From NCBI GenBank assembly GCA_022510605.1, contig JAFLTB010000016.1:1-42664 (forward strand): a stretch of 42,664 nucleotides of DNA, read 5' to 3'. Every line of letters starts with the position of its first letter. The first letter of the stretch is position 1. Positions 34,617 through 42,385 of this stretch are shown here, one piece after another. Position numbers and translations under genes: made by a program. Below the pieces are notes generated by a model. The model did no database searches. It saw only the letters and a program-made list of their open reading frames with translations, and was not told the origin of the DNA. Source of the DNA: Lachnospiraceae bacterium (lineage in GTDB: Bacteria; Bacillota; Clostridia; Lachnospirales; Lachnospiraceae).

Positions 34617-36347
34617 ATGAACAAAATCGTAAGTGAGAAAACCGAACTGGACTCATTTGTAGAAAATGTGCTGGTTGAGAGTTATGCCAAGATTTTTAAG
34701 GTAAATGTAAATACCGGTGAATATGAAGTCTATAAAAATGACGGACTTCGTGATGATGATGGTGTTCTTGAAGACAGCCCCAGTATTTATGATTATATAC
34801 AGAGGCTCATAACCGACAAGGCCATCTATCCTGAGTATGCGACAGCTTGCCGAAGACTTGCAAATCCCGAATACGTGCGAAAAAGTGTCTTCTCTGGGGA
34901 GAAGAGAATTGTGCAGAGTTACAGACGCCGTACTGCCGAGGGTGACAGATGGATTACCTTCGCTATCATTACCGGGGCAGAATGTAGTCCCGAAAATCCT
35001 ACCGTACTTTTCACGTGGCGTGAGGCCGACTCCGACACCATAACCCTGCTTGACACGCTCCCTACCATCTCCTCGCTGTACGACAAACTCATCCGAATAA
35101 ACCTCTCGAACAATACCTATGAACCCGTGATTGTAGATTCCGACGAGCAGGAGCGGCTTTCAGGCGGCGTTATTAATATGTACGAATGGTGGGCAGGCTA
35201 CTCTCAAAACGGAAACATTGCCTCGGAGGATATGGGGGCCTTCAGTACGCTCACCAAGACCGGAAGCCTGCAAAAACGCTTCGCTGAAGACCCGAGCCCG
35301 ATAAGTTTCCGATACCGCAGAAAGGTAAATGGCGAATTCCGCTGGGTACAGTTGTCGATATCCCCGAGTGTCGAATACAGTGAGGAAAATCAGATCATGC
35401 TGCTCACTCTCAAGGACATTCACGAGGAGTATACTGCTCAGGAGCGCAAGCATCAGGAACTTCTTGACAACATGCACCGCGATGCACTCACAAATCTTTA
35501 CAACCGACTCAAGTTTAATGCTGATATCGAAAATGTTGAAAAAAACAGCAAGTCAATGTTTACTTGTCTGTATATTGACGTTAACGGTCTTCACGAGTTG
35601 AATAATCTTCTCGGACACCAGAAGGGCGACGATATGCTTTGCTGCGTTGCGGACACCCTGCGCAAGTATTTCCCTGACGAGAACGCATACCGCATCGGCG
35701 GCGACGAATTCGTGGTCACGAGCTTCAAATTATCGAAGCGCGCAGTAGAACTTGCCGTTGAAGAAGTCCGCCGTGATCTTCTCAAGGACAACTACGAGAT
35801 TTCCATCGGCATTGAGGCTGGAAACTGCGGAGAAAATATCGAGAAGATCGTTGCGGCAGCGGAGCTTGCAATGCGCAATGATAAGGCGAACTACTATATG
35901 AATAAGGGCGATCGACGCAGAAAGCGCCAGATGAACGAAGAACTTGAACAGATGCTCGTCGAAAAGCACGACAGCGAGCGATTCCTGGATATCATCTCGC
36001 ATCAGTTCCTGGGCGTGTTTTTCGTAGATCATGCGAACGATACCGCCCGTCATATCTACACGACCGATTTATTTACAGATCTTCTTGAAGAGACCGACAA
36101 CTGCTTTAGTGCGGCTCTGCGACTTTATGTTGACAGATTCGTCAAGAGCGAATATGATGACCGTTTTAACGATATCCTCAACTATGACAAGCTTAATCAA
36201 AAGCTTAGCGAAACCGGATCTCTGAGGATTACCTATCAGAAAACAGACGGAATCTGTATGAGCACCCGGATACTCAAGGACACCGAGCAGAAGGACGGCA
36301 AGGCCGAAACAATTTGGATCTTTGTAGAAGAAACAACGGAACAGTGA
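34617..36347 (+). CDS. Cytoplasmic GGDEF protein with PAS-like domains on both sides
   Basis: This encodes 576 residues and is a probable diguanylate cyclase. The ribosome site is AAAGAGG. No membrane helix or signal peptide is seen. Residues about 15-135 and 150-270 look like PAS-type sensor modules (SYRRRTAEGDRWITF, FRYRRKVNGEFRWVQLSISP). The GGDEF domain spans about 285-440, with RDALTNLYNR, CLYIDVNGLHELN and an intact active loop YRIGGDEFVV. The usual inhibitory RxxD five residues before the loop is replaced by FPDE. A further PAS-like segment (FLDIISHQFLGVFFVDHAND) follows the catalytic domain, which is less common. Many C-ending codons set it apart from the AT-rich genes downstream, so transfer is possible. 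Confidence 0.9.
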   Translation: MNKIVSEKTELDSFVENVLVESYAKIFKVNVNTGEYEVYKNDGLRDDDGVLEDSPSIYDYIQRLITDKAIYPEYATACRRLANPEYVRKSVFSGEKRIVQSYRRRTAEGDRWITFAIITGAECSPENPTVLFTWREADSDTITLLDTLPTISSLYDKLIRINLSNNTYEPVIVDSDEQERLSGGVINMYEWWAGYSQNGNIASEDMGAFSTLTKTGSLQKRFAEDPSPISFRYRRKVNGEFRWVQLSISPSVEYSEENQIMLLTLKDIHEEYTAQERKHQELLDNMHRDALTNLYNRLKFNADIENVEKNSKSMFTCLYIDVNGLHELNNLLGHQKGDDMLCCVADTLRKYFPDENAYRIGGDEFVVTSFKLSKRAVELAVEEVRRDLLKDNYEISIGIEAGNCGENIEKIVAAAELAMRNDKANYYMNKGDRRRKRQMNEELEQMLVEKHDSERFLDIISHQFLGVFFVDHANDTARHIYTTDLFTDLLEETDNCFSAALRLYVDRFVKSEYDDRFNDILNYDKLNQKLSETGSLRITYQKTDGICMSTRILKDTEQKDGKAETIWIFVEETTEQ

Positions 36348-36353
36348 TATACA

Positions 36354-36393
36354 ACCGCCCGCAGAAAGCGCTTTGCTTCCGCGGGCGGTTTTT
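36354..36393 (+). terminator. Strong intrinsic terminator after the GGDEF gene
   Basis: ACCGCCCGC and GCGGGCGGT form a 9-bp GC-rich stem, closed by a loop with its own short AAAGCGCTTT palindrome, and followed by TTTTTATAT. It begins seven bases past the stop. Confidence 0.95.
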
Positions 36394-36450
36394 ATATATT
36401 TCACGCCACAGCCCGTCTGCACGACTAACTATCAACAAACGGGACTATGC

Positions 36451-36903
36451 TTATTTCAATACCTCCTGCCATACTCCATTTTCTTTATAAAAGAAATATT
36501 CACTTATATTTTCATCCAGGAAAACTTTCAGCATTTTATCCATCCCCTCTGCCAAATCTAAATTTACCATTTCCTGCAATTCAAGCCAATAAACCTCTCC
36601 TTCCTCCGAGGATTTTAACTCCCCTTCAAATTTATCTGTTTTATAGAATAAAACCATATATCTTGAGCCATCATCCCTTGGCCAGTCTTTTATTCCGCAT
36701 AATTTCGGAGAAGAAATTTTCAAACCGGTTTCTTCAAATACTTCACGTACCACAGCGTCTGTAAAGGATTCACCCACTTCAACATGTCCACCCGGAAATG
36801 TAATTCCACTGTAATCATCATCTATCTTTTCCTGCACTAAAACTTTGCTGCCATCCTGTATCATACACATATTAGTTATTGTTACTTTTTCTATCCTGGC
36901 CAT
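36451..36903 (-). CDS. Nudix hydrolase (MutT-like)
   Basis: This encodes 150 residues, with GGAGG ahead of ATG 36903. The Nudix box is complete, beginning GGHVEVGES and ending VFEETGL, with the expected Gly, Glu and REVFEE residues. The N-terminus (MARIEKVTITNMCMI) and the later GIKDWPRDDGSRYMVLFY resemble the 8-oxo-dGTP diphosphatase subgroup, but substrate cannot be set from sequence alone. It has its own consensus promoter and no operon partner. Confidence 0.92.
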   Translation of the reverse strand: MARIEKVTITNMCMIQDGSKVLVQEKIDDDYSGITFPGGHVEVGESFTDAVVREVFEETGLKISSPKLCGIKDWPRDDGSRYMVLFYKTDKFEGELKSSEEGEVYWLELQEMVNLDLAEGMDKMLKVFLDENISEYFFYKENGVWQEVLK

Positions 36904-36936
36904 TTATCAGTCCTCCAACCTCCGATTTCCTCCCTT

Positions 36937-36965
36937 ATTATATCACACATACATACCCATTACAA
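36937..36965 (-). promoter_or_regulatory. Promoter of the Nudix gene
   Basis: On the minus strand TTGTAA (36960-36965), a 17-bp spacer and TATAAT (36937-36942), with TG one base before the -10 (extended -10). Confidence 0.8.
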
Positions 36966-36983
36966 TTTCTTCAAATAATACTT

Positions 36984-37352
36984 CTATTCTTCGTCAACAA
37001 AAATCTCCAAATATGATTGAATTCTTGCTTTTTGATATAATTCTTCCATCACTCCAAATTCCGGGTCATAATATTTCCCATCGTAGTATAAAATCCAGTG
37101 AGCATATTGAGGCAAGAGAACTTTAAGAATACATACTTTTGGTAAAACAGAAGAGTTATCTGCTTTAGTCAGCGTCTTTGCCTGACTTATTCCATAATAG
37201 TTCAGAGCCTTCTCAATATCTTTTTTCCCCGTACCCTTATCATTTTTCATAACAGAAACTACCTCTTCTACCGTTACACCTGCAAGCATAGCAACACAAG
37301 CCTGTCCACATAAATAATTAGTAGGCTGCTTAATATAATTTATTTTTTTCAT
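36984..37352 (-). CDS. Small papain-fold (C39-like) cysteine peptidase-like protein
   Basis: This encodes 122 residues from ATG 37352 (MKKINYIKQ), with GGAGG 11 bases upstream; an earlier ATG overlaps that site. The active-site Cys is expected in NYLCGQACVAML, His in YAHWILYYDG and Asp/Asn in KYYDPEFG, the order seen in C39-like proteins. With no transporter domain and no signal peptide it is a stand-alone cytoplasmic protein. It starts 17 bp after the XRE regulator, so the two are probably co-transcribed. Substrate unknown. Confidence 0.75.
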   Translation of the reverse strand: MKKINYIKQPTNYLCGQACVAMLAGVTVEEVVSVMKNDKGTGKKDIEKALNYYGISQAKTLTKADNSSVLPKVCILKVLLPQYAHWILYYDGKYYDPEFGVMEELYQKARIQSYLEIFVDEE

Positions 37353-37369
37353 TGTATAATCATCCTCCA

Positions 37370-38107
37370 TCAATTAACAGTAGAATATGCATCCGCTTTG
37401 GCAACACTAGCAGTATGCACATAGATATCCATATAACCTACATCATCTTTTTTATATTCATGTTCAAAACAACAGATGATATCATCACATAATTTATCCT
37501 TAAAATTATTCATCTGTAAAAATTCCATGATACATTTATATCCTGTTGGTATTCTCTCAAAAGGCCGAACGGAAGGTTCTGTTACAGTAATAACTGCATA
37601 CTCTGCCTCTTTATTTTGAGCATATTCCACACCTGGACAGTTCGTCTGAAATCCTTCCGGAAATACATACGCAGCAACATATCCACGAAGTCCAAACCTA
37701 GCCTGTAATTCCTGAGACACAAAAGGAAAATCCCATCCAATAAGTTTTGCGTTTGGATCTGCGGCAACCAGTCCACTCATTTCCCCCCAATTCTTCATAT
37801 AATTTAACACATCTGATTCTGGATTAGGTGAAATCATTACGTATCTTGCCATTTTGAAAGCAGGCACTTTTCTAATTGCAACTTCAGAATAGATTTCATC
37901 TCTGGAAGACATATTCTCTCTAACCAATTCATCTAATTTACATGAAAATATAGAACACATCTCAACAAGTTTGTTAAGCTCTGGCGTAACCTCATCGGAT
38001 TCCCATCTGGAAACCGTTTGTCTTGTAATGTTCATCTTCTCAGCGAATTGTTCCTGTGTTAATTTATTTAACTTGCGTAAATATTGTATGTTAGTTCCTA
38101 AACTCAT
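37370..38107 (-). CDS. XRE-family regulator with GyrI-like effector domain
   Basis: This encodes 245 residues from ATG 38107 (MSLGTNIQYL), with GGAG nine bases ahead. The N-terminal helix-turn-helix is typical: LNKLTQEQFAEKMNITRQTV then SRWESDEVTPELNKL. After a linker, residues about 80-240 look like a GyrI-like small-molecule-binding domain (KVPAFKMARYVMIS, EYAVITVTEPSVRPFERIPTGYK). That fold is more often attached to AraC or MerR DNA-binding domains. It is divergent from an AraC-type gene carrying the same kind of domain. Confidence 0.85.
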   Translation of the reverse strand: MSLGTNIQYLRKLNKLTQEQFAEKMNITRQTVSRWESDEVTPELNKLVEMCSIFSCKLDELVRENMSSRDEIYSEVAIRKVPAFKMARYVMISPNPESDVLNYMKNWGEMSGLVAADPNAKLIGWDFPFVSQELQARFGLRGYVAAYVFPEGFQTNCPGVEYAQNKEAEYAVITVTEPSVRPFERIPTGYKCIMEFLQMNNFKDKLCDDIICCFEHEYKKDDVGYMDIYVHTASVAKADAYSTVN

Positions 38108-38157
38108 AAGTCCATCTCCAATCAAATTTTTTAATCTATCGGCCAGTAGATAATGTC

Positions 38158-38197
38158 ATTACAAATTCTGTTCTGTAATTTACTACCATTATAACAT
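38158..38197 (-). promoter_or_regulatory. Extended -10 promoter and inverted-repeat operator of the XRE gene
   Basis: On the minus strand TGTTATAAT (38188-38196) is an extended -10. Just downstream, ATTACA (38158-38163) and TGTAAT (38174-38179) form an inverted repeat with a 10-bp spacer at about +2 to +23. That fits a repressor site, possibly for the XRE protein itself. Confidence 0.5.
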
Positions 38198-38403
38198 ATA
38201 TCGCTTCCATCAAAACCAACTAATATGTGCTTTTTCCCAGAATCTTGTAACACAGACTTTACATTTCGACAACATTCCGATATATTGAAATAGCATTAAA
38301 TTATTTTGAAATGTGTTTATTTTCATTTTCCGAAATTTTTATCAATTCTTTTTTAGGATAATATGCTATTATTGACTGCAGGAGTGAAGATTGGAGCAAG
38401 GCG

Positions 38404-39264
38404 ATGGATAATAAGCAATGTATAGAAAGAGCGCTATCTTATATTGAAAAAAATCTTAAAAACGATATTTCCCTTGAAGATGTGGCAAAAGCAGCCGGAT
38501 ATTCAAAATATCATTTTATAAGTGTATTTCGTGACGTATTGCATTTGACCCCTGGGGACTATATCCGTAAACGGCGTATTTCGGAGATTGTCAGGCGTAT
38601 GGGGTATGAAAAGCGTCCGATTTCTGATATTGCCTTTGAGTATGGATTTAATTCCAGGGAAAATTTTGTCCGTGCGTTTAAGCGGGAGCATCGCATTTTA
38701 CCCACAGAATTCAAATATGCACAGAACAGCCTAAAGCTTTATGACCGCATTCATTTGGATTCAGAAAGTTTCGATTCGGAGGAAAAGACAGAGGATGAAT
38801 CGGATTTCCGTCCAAAGGTGAAACTTGAGAAATTAGAGGATTTTAAGCTTGTGGTTTACAAAAGTGACGAGGAAATTCCGCCAAAGTTCTGGAATAAATA
38901 TAATGTAAAAAACTGGTCGAAAAAGCTTTCCGGCGGCATGTGTGTGGAAGATTTCGGAGTCAGTGCCTGGAATCCTGCAACGCAACAACTGGACTATTAT
39001 ATTGGTATCCGCGAAGAGGATGCCTCTGGCAGCCGGGCCGGAACTATAACATTAGATATAAAGGGCGGCCTTTATGCCATATTCGACACTCCTTTTACAG
39101 ACCATTTTCATTTTGTCAGCACTATTCATAAGACATGGGATTACATTGACAAAGTGTGGCTTCCACAAAACGGGTATCACCGCACAGGTGGATATGAACT
39201 GGAAAGTTATGTGGAAGAAAGCAGGAAGTATTCGGAAAAGATATATATTCCTGTGGAGAAATAA
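38404..39264 (+). CDS. AraC-family regulator with GyrI-like effector domain
   Basis: This encodes 286 residues. The N-terminal AraC/XylS double helix-turn-helix is clear: ISLEDVAKAAGYSKYHF, FRDVLHLTPGDYIRKRRI, ISDIAFEYGFNSRENFVRAF and FKREHRILPTEF. A linker leads to a GyrI-like domain (about 135-285): PKVKLEKLEDFKLVVYKS, YYIGIREEDASG and GGLYAIFDTPF. Such proteins bind small compounds and often control nearby genes. The start at 38404 has a modest GGAGCAAGG site. It runs divergently from the XRE gene across 296 bp and is followed after 34 bp by its likely partner. Confidence 0.92.
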   Translation: MDNKQCIERALSYIEKNLKNDISLEDVAKAAGYSKYHFISVFRDVLHLTPGDYIRKRRISEIVRRMGYEKRPISDIAFEYGFNSRENFVRAFKREHRILPTEFKYAQNSLKLYDRIHLDSESFDSEEKTEDESDFRPKVKLEKLEDFKLVVYKSDEEIPPKFWNKYNVKNWSKKLSGGMCVEDFGVSAWNPATQQLDYYIGIREEDASGSRAGTITLDIKGGLYAIFDTPFTDHFHFVSTIHKTWDYIDKVWLPQNGYHRTGGYELESYVEESRKYSEKIYIPVEK

Positions 39265-39298
39265 TCAGACTGCTATTCCAATGCTAGGAGGAGAAAAC

Positions 39299-40210
39299 AT
39301 GAAAAAGTTAGATACAAATTTTGAAGGGATTACAGATACCACCGGCTATCTGTTTTCGTTTGCAAAATGCCTGTCTGCAGCACTTAACTGCGGCGGATTT
39401 CAGGCATACACAGAGGAAATTGTGGCTTCCAGCGGTTTTGCCTTTCGGATGTGGGCGGCGGAGGATTTATGCCCCAGCGCCATGAGCATCTGGGAGTTTA
39501 AACAGCAAGGGCCATGGGTGGAAAATGGCGGAATCACCTGTAATTATGTGGAACGCTTGTGGGGGCAGGAAGATTTAGAAGAAGAACGGCGGAGCGAAGC
39601 GGTTCAGATGATACAGGAATCCATTGACCAGGGTGTGGCGGCAGTTGTATGGGATTTAAGCGGCTCTGAATGGGGTCTGGCAACAGGGTATGATGAAGGA
39701 AAGCAGATATTTTATACATTGAAAATCAATGGGAATGAAGAGCAAATTTCTTATACCCAGCTGGGAAAACTAAGTATTCCCATTTTGTCAGTGCTGACAA
39801 TCACTGGAAGAACAAATAAGGATAGCGGACAGATTGTGGCAGATACAAAGGCTTTGGCTACCAATCACCTACGCGGCAAGGAATGGTGCGACAATGCCTC
39901 TGGACTGGCGGCTTATGATACAATCATTAGATTTATTCAGGAGAAGCTGGATTCGGAGTCGGCTTGGAATCTTGAATACTATCTTGGAACGTATGCTGCA
40001 TTGAAGTGGTATGCGTGGAAATTTTTTGAGAAATATCAGGAAAATGAGCTGGCAGAGTTATATAAAAACGTATATCAGTCATGGCAGGAGGCTTTCGATG
40101 CAAAATGTAGCAGCGATGTCACCGAAGAAGCTGTGCGAACAAAGATTGCTGGTTTATTAAAACAGGCAAAAGAAGCAGAGGCACAGGCTGTGGAAATTAT
40201 GGAACTATAG
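39299..40210 (+). CDS. Uncharacterised protein, possibly BtrH/C39-like papain fold
   Basis: This encodes 303 residues from ATG 39299, with AGGAGG seven bases upstream; the frame also runs back into the AraC gene, but that part is a shadow. The N-terminal half (TGYLFSFAKCLSAALN, SSGFAFRMWAAEDLCPSA, then AAVVWDLSGSEWGLATGYD) resembles the layout of BtrH_N or C39-like proteins, with Cys early and a WGLATGYD strand. The C-terminal half is helical (NLEYYLGTYAALKWYAWKFF and a coiled tail). No signal peptide is seen. The role is unknown. It is probably expressed with the AraC regulator. Confidence 0.65.
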   Translation: MKKLDTNFEGITDTTGYLFSFAKCLSAALNCGGFQAYTEEIVASSGFAFRMWAAEDLCPSAMSIWEFKQQGPWVENGGITCNYVERLWGQEDLEEERRSEAVQMIQESIDQGVAAVVWDLSGSEWGLATGYDEGKQIFYTLKINGNEEQISYTQLGKLSIPILSVLTITGRTNKDSGQIVADTKALATNHLRGKEWCDNASGLAAYDTIIRFIQEKLDSESAWNLEYYLGTYAALKWYAWKFFEKYQENELAELYKNVYQSWQEAFDAKCSSDVTEEAVRTKIAGLLKQAKEAEAQAVEIMEL

Positions 40211-40354
40211 ACAATTAAAAAAGAGGGATGAAAGTATCCATACGATGGTTAAAGCAATCAACTATCATGACAAAATCATGAAAGACGATACTTCCCTATG
40301 GTGTGAACTTACTTTTTGGGCAGTGGAGCCTTTGCACATCATAGGGGAAAGTGA

Positions 40355-40798
40355 TTAGAAAATCAATGCATTTTTTATTTTTTCAATATACTCCTCGCCT
40401 ATATACTTTATAGATGGTACGTGGAAGAATACGACATGATTATTATATTTTTTTAGCATATACCAATAAGCCTCATTACACAAGTATTTTGTAGGTGCAC
40501 TTCCTATTTTTGCAGTAAGCCCATTACTATCCAGCCTTGTAATAATCGCATTTAAGTCCATATCCGAGCATAATCGCACACCGTCTTTGTCGGCAATACT
40601 ATCTACCCGTATATCCCCTTTCAGGTTCTTATCCAATCCAAACATATAGACTAAATCGTATGTCTCATTGATACTGTCAATATCATGTTTTAATCCTGCA
40701 AATGAATTTGTCAAAAACAATTTATCACCAACTAAATTACTCACAATTCTATTTGAGGAATTGCCTTTTCCTTTAAAAGCAACGTATAGTGTGCGCAT
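40355..40798 (-). CDS. Short pyroglutamyl-peptidase (C15)-like protein
   Basis: This encodes 147 residues from ATG 40798 (MRTLYVAFKG), with GGGG ahead. Cys107 in TKYLCNEAYWYML and His126 in VVFFHVPSI match the C15 Cys/His surroundings. The catalytic Glu region seems to be IRVDSIADKD, with Asp66 in place of Glu. Authentic C15 enzymes are about 200-215 residues and have a fuller Gly-rich N-terminus, so this is shorter than the family. It overlaps nothing and lies 4 bp past the phosphotransferase remnant. It may be a divergent homologue with altered or lost activity. Confidence 0.6.
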   Translation of the reverse strand: MRTLYVAFKGKGNSSNRIVSNLVGDKLFLTNSFAGLKHDIDSINETYDLVYMFGLDKNLKGDIRVDSIADKDGVRLCSDMDLNAIITRLDSNGLTAKIGSAPTKYLCNEAYWYMLKKYNNHVVFFHVPSIKYIGEEYIEKIKNALIF

Positions 40799-40802
40799 AT
40801 GA

Positions 40803-41369
40803 TTACCCCTTTTCCCATTCATCCCACAGCCGATCATATATGCTATTTAGCCTGTCTATAATCTGCTTATTTACTTCTACTGTCTTGTCCATGAATTGCA
40901 TGCCTCTTTCGCCCATAAAGTCTACACAGAATATTAACGTATAGAATAAAAATGCTTTCTTTTCGATATCGCTTATCTGCATTTCCCTCAAAATATATTG
41001 TACATAATTGGTATCATATTCTGAGTTGAGCAAGGCCATATTTGTCAAGGCAACATAGGTCAGTTTATCGCCAATTCCAATCCAGTCTATATCAATAATA
41101 CCGGATATCCGTCCATTATGAATCAATAAATTCTTAGTGCTGATATCATCCAGATACGCAATCGGTTTTATGCTGGCAAAATACTCTTCTAACTGTTCCA
41201 CCTGCCCCCAAAGACGTTCTACTCTTTCTACTTCAAAATAACCACCATTCCTCACAATACGCTGGCTGGCCCGCTCAAGCATATCCTTCACAAAGGAACG
41301 GCACCACGTCCACTGTGGCGCCATATATTTTTCCACGTCCAATGTGGCAACCCTATTCTGAATATACAC
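40803..41369 (-). pseudogene. Aminoglycoside-phosphotransferase-like gene lacking its N-terminal lobe
   Basis: The open frame (GTG 41369, 188 residues) covers only the C-terminal lobe of an APH/ChoK-type kinase. The catalytic loop is IAYLDDISTKNLLIHNG, with the Asp and Asn expected but Tyr where His is usual, followed by the metal-binding GIIDIDWIGIGD. The N-terminal ATP-binding lobe, normally 100 or more residues, is missing. The reading frame continues upstream as plausible protein (DERKDNFSVV) right up to the TAA that ends the acetyltransferase, in that gene's frame. I infer a deletion that removed the 5' half. No good ribosome site precedes GTG 41369. Confidence 0.7.
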
Positions 41370-41396
41370 AACTGAGAAATTATCTTTTCGTTCATC

Positions 41397-41996
41397 TTAT
41401 TTCCCTTCTTTATATCGCGGATATTTTTCCTTATCCTCTTCTGTGATTTCCCTCAGAACACGACACGGGACACCGACTGCAATCACACCCGCTGGGATAT
41501 CCTTTGTTACAACACTCCCTGCACCGATAACCGTGTTATCACCAATGGTCACTCCGCCCAGTATGATGGAACCTGCACCAATCCAGACATTATTTCCGAC
41601 AACAATTGGCAGAGCAACTTCCAGCCCCTCATTGCGTTGCTCGACATCAAGAGCATGTTCTGCAGTGGTAAAGCAACAATTGGGAGCAATAAAAACATAG
41701 TCCCCAAATGTCACCTTGCCTCCATCCAGAATCTGGCAATTATGGTTTGCGAAAAAATAATCTCCAATGGAAGTATTATATCCATAATCACACCAAAACG
41801 GTGCGTTGACAACCGGATCTTTACCCATTTCCCCAAAGATTTGACTTAACAGCTTTTGCTGGGCCGTGCGCTCTGAAGGCTTAATGCTGTTAAATTCGTA
41901 GCATAAGTCATTACATCTGTTGATGTCTGATAATATTTCTTTATCGTAATTTGCATTATATAAGTAGCCTGCCGCAGCTTTTTCTTTTTCGGTCAT
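41397..41996 (-). CDS. maa: Maltose/galactoside O-acetyltransferase
   Basis: This encodes 199 residues from ATG 41996 (MTEKEKAAAGYLY), with GGAGTG about ten bases ahead. The helical N-terminal maltose-acetyltransferase segment is followed by a left-handed beta-helix hexapeptide domain: FWCDYGYNTSIGDYFFANHN, GDYVFIAPNCCF, VVGNNVWIGAGSIILGGVTI and IGAGSVVTKDIPAG. The catalytic His is expected in FTTAEHALD. It uses acetyl-CoA to acetylate sugars. The length is normal for the family. It follows the broken PPOX gene on the same strand. Confidence 0.92.
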   Translation of the reverse strand: MTEKEKAAAGYLYNANYDKEILSDINRCNDLCYEFNSIKPSERTAQQKLLSQIFGEMGKDPVVNAPFWCDYGYNTSIGDYFFANHNCQILDGGKVTFGDYVFIAPNCCFTTAEHALDVEQRNEGLEVALPIVVGNNVWIGAGSIILGGVTIGDNTVIGAGSVVTKDIPAGVIAVGVPCRVLREITEEDKEKYPRYKEGK

Positions 41997-42337
41997 AATT
42001 AAACACTCCATATAGATTAATATTAATTTTGTTGCAAAGAGAGAGTTTTCTATAATATCTCCCTTTGACAGCCGTAAATTTCAGAACGCAATAATCCGGA
42101 TCTGTGACACCTTCTTTATAGTACATGGTGTCTCCTTCCTGCCAGATTCTCTCCTTTGCCTCCACTGTTCCAATCAAACTAACTCCACGAAAAAAACGTT
42201 TGTCTACAAAATAGACACTCGCCTTATTGTTTTCCTTGAAATACTTTACCTTATTGGAAGATGTGTTTGTGGAAAACCAGAGGGTCTTTATTCCATTCCG
42301 TTCTCTTGGTTTGAGTTTCTTTTGGATTTCTCATCAT
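41956..42337 (-). pseudogene. Broken pyridoxamine 5'-phosphate oxidase-like gene
   Basis: ATG 42337 with GGAGG ahead opens a frame (MMRNPKETQ) that stops after about 28 codons. In another frame the sequence continues as KPRERNGIKTLWFSTNTSS, then KASVYFVDKRFFRGV, GTVEAKERIWQEGDTMYY and GVTDPDYCVLKFTAVKGRYY, a typical PPOX general-stress-like protein. About 30-40 residues expected between the two parts are missing. After GRYYRKL (about 42043) the match ends, and the frame runs on to a stop at 41956 inside the acetyltransferase start. A deletion plus frame change has therefore inactivated the gene. Confidence 0.75.
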
Positions 42338-42385
42338 GGCGTTATTCCTCCTTAAATTTTATTAGATAGACATCGAGCCATTTGC

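Noticed and set aside
40245-40358. A 37-codon plus-strand open frame (MVKAINYHDKIMKDD...)
   Set aside because: It has a poor ribosome site and ends over the stop of the convergent gene. It may be a gene remnant, but I cannot identify it.
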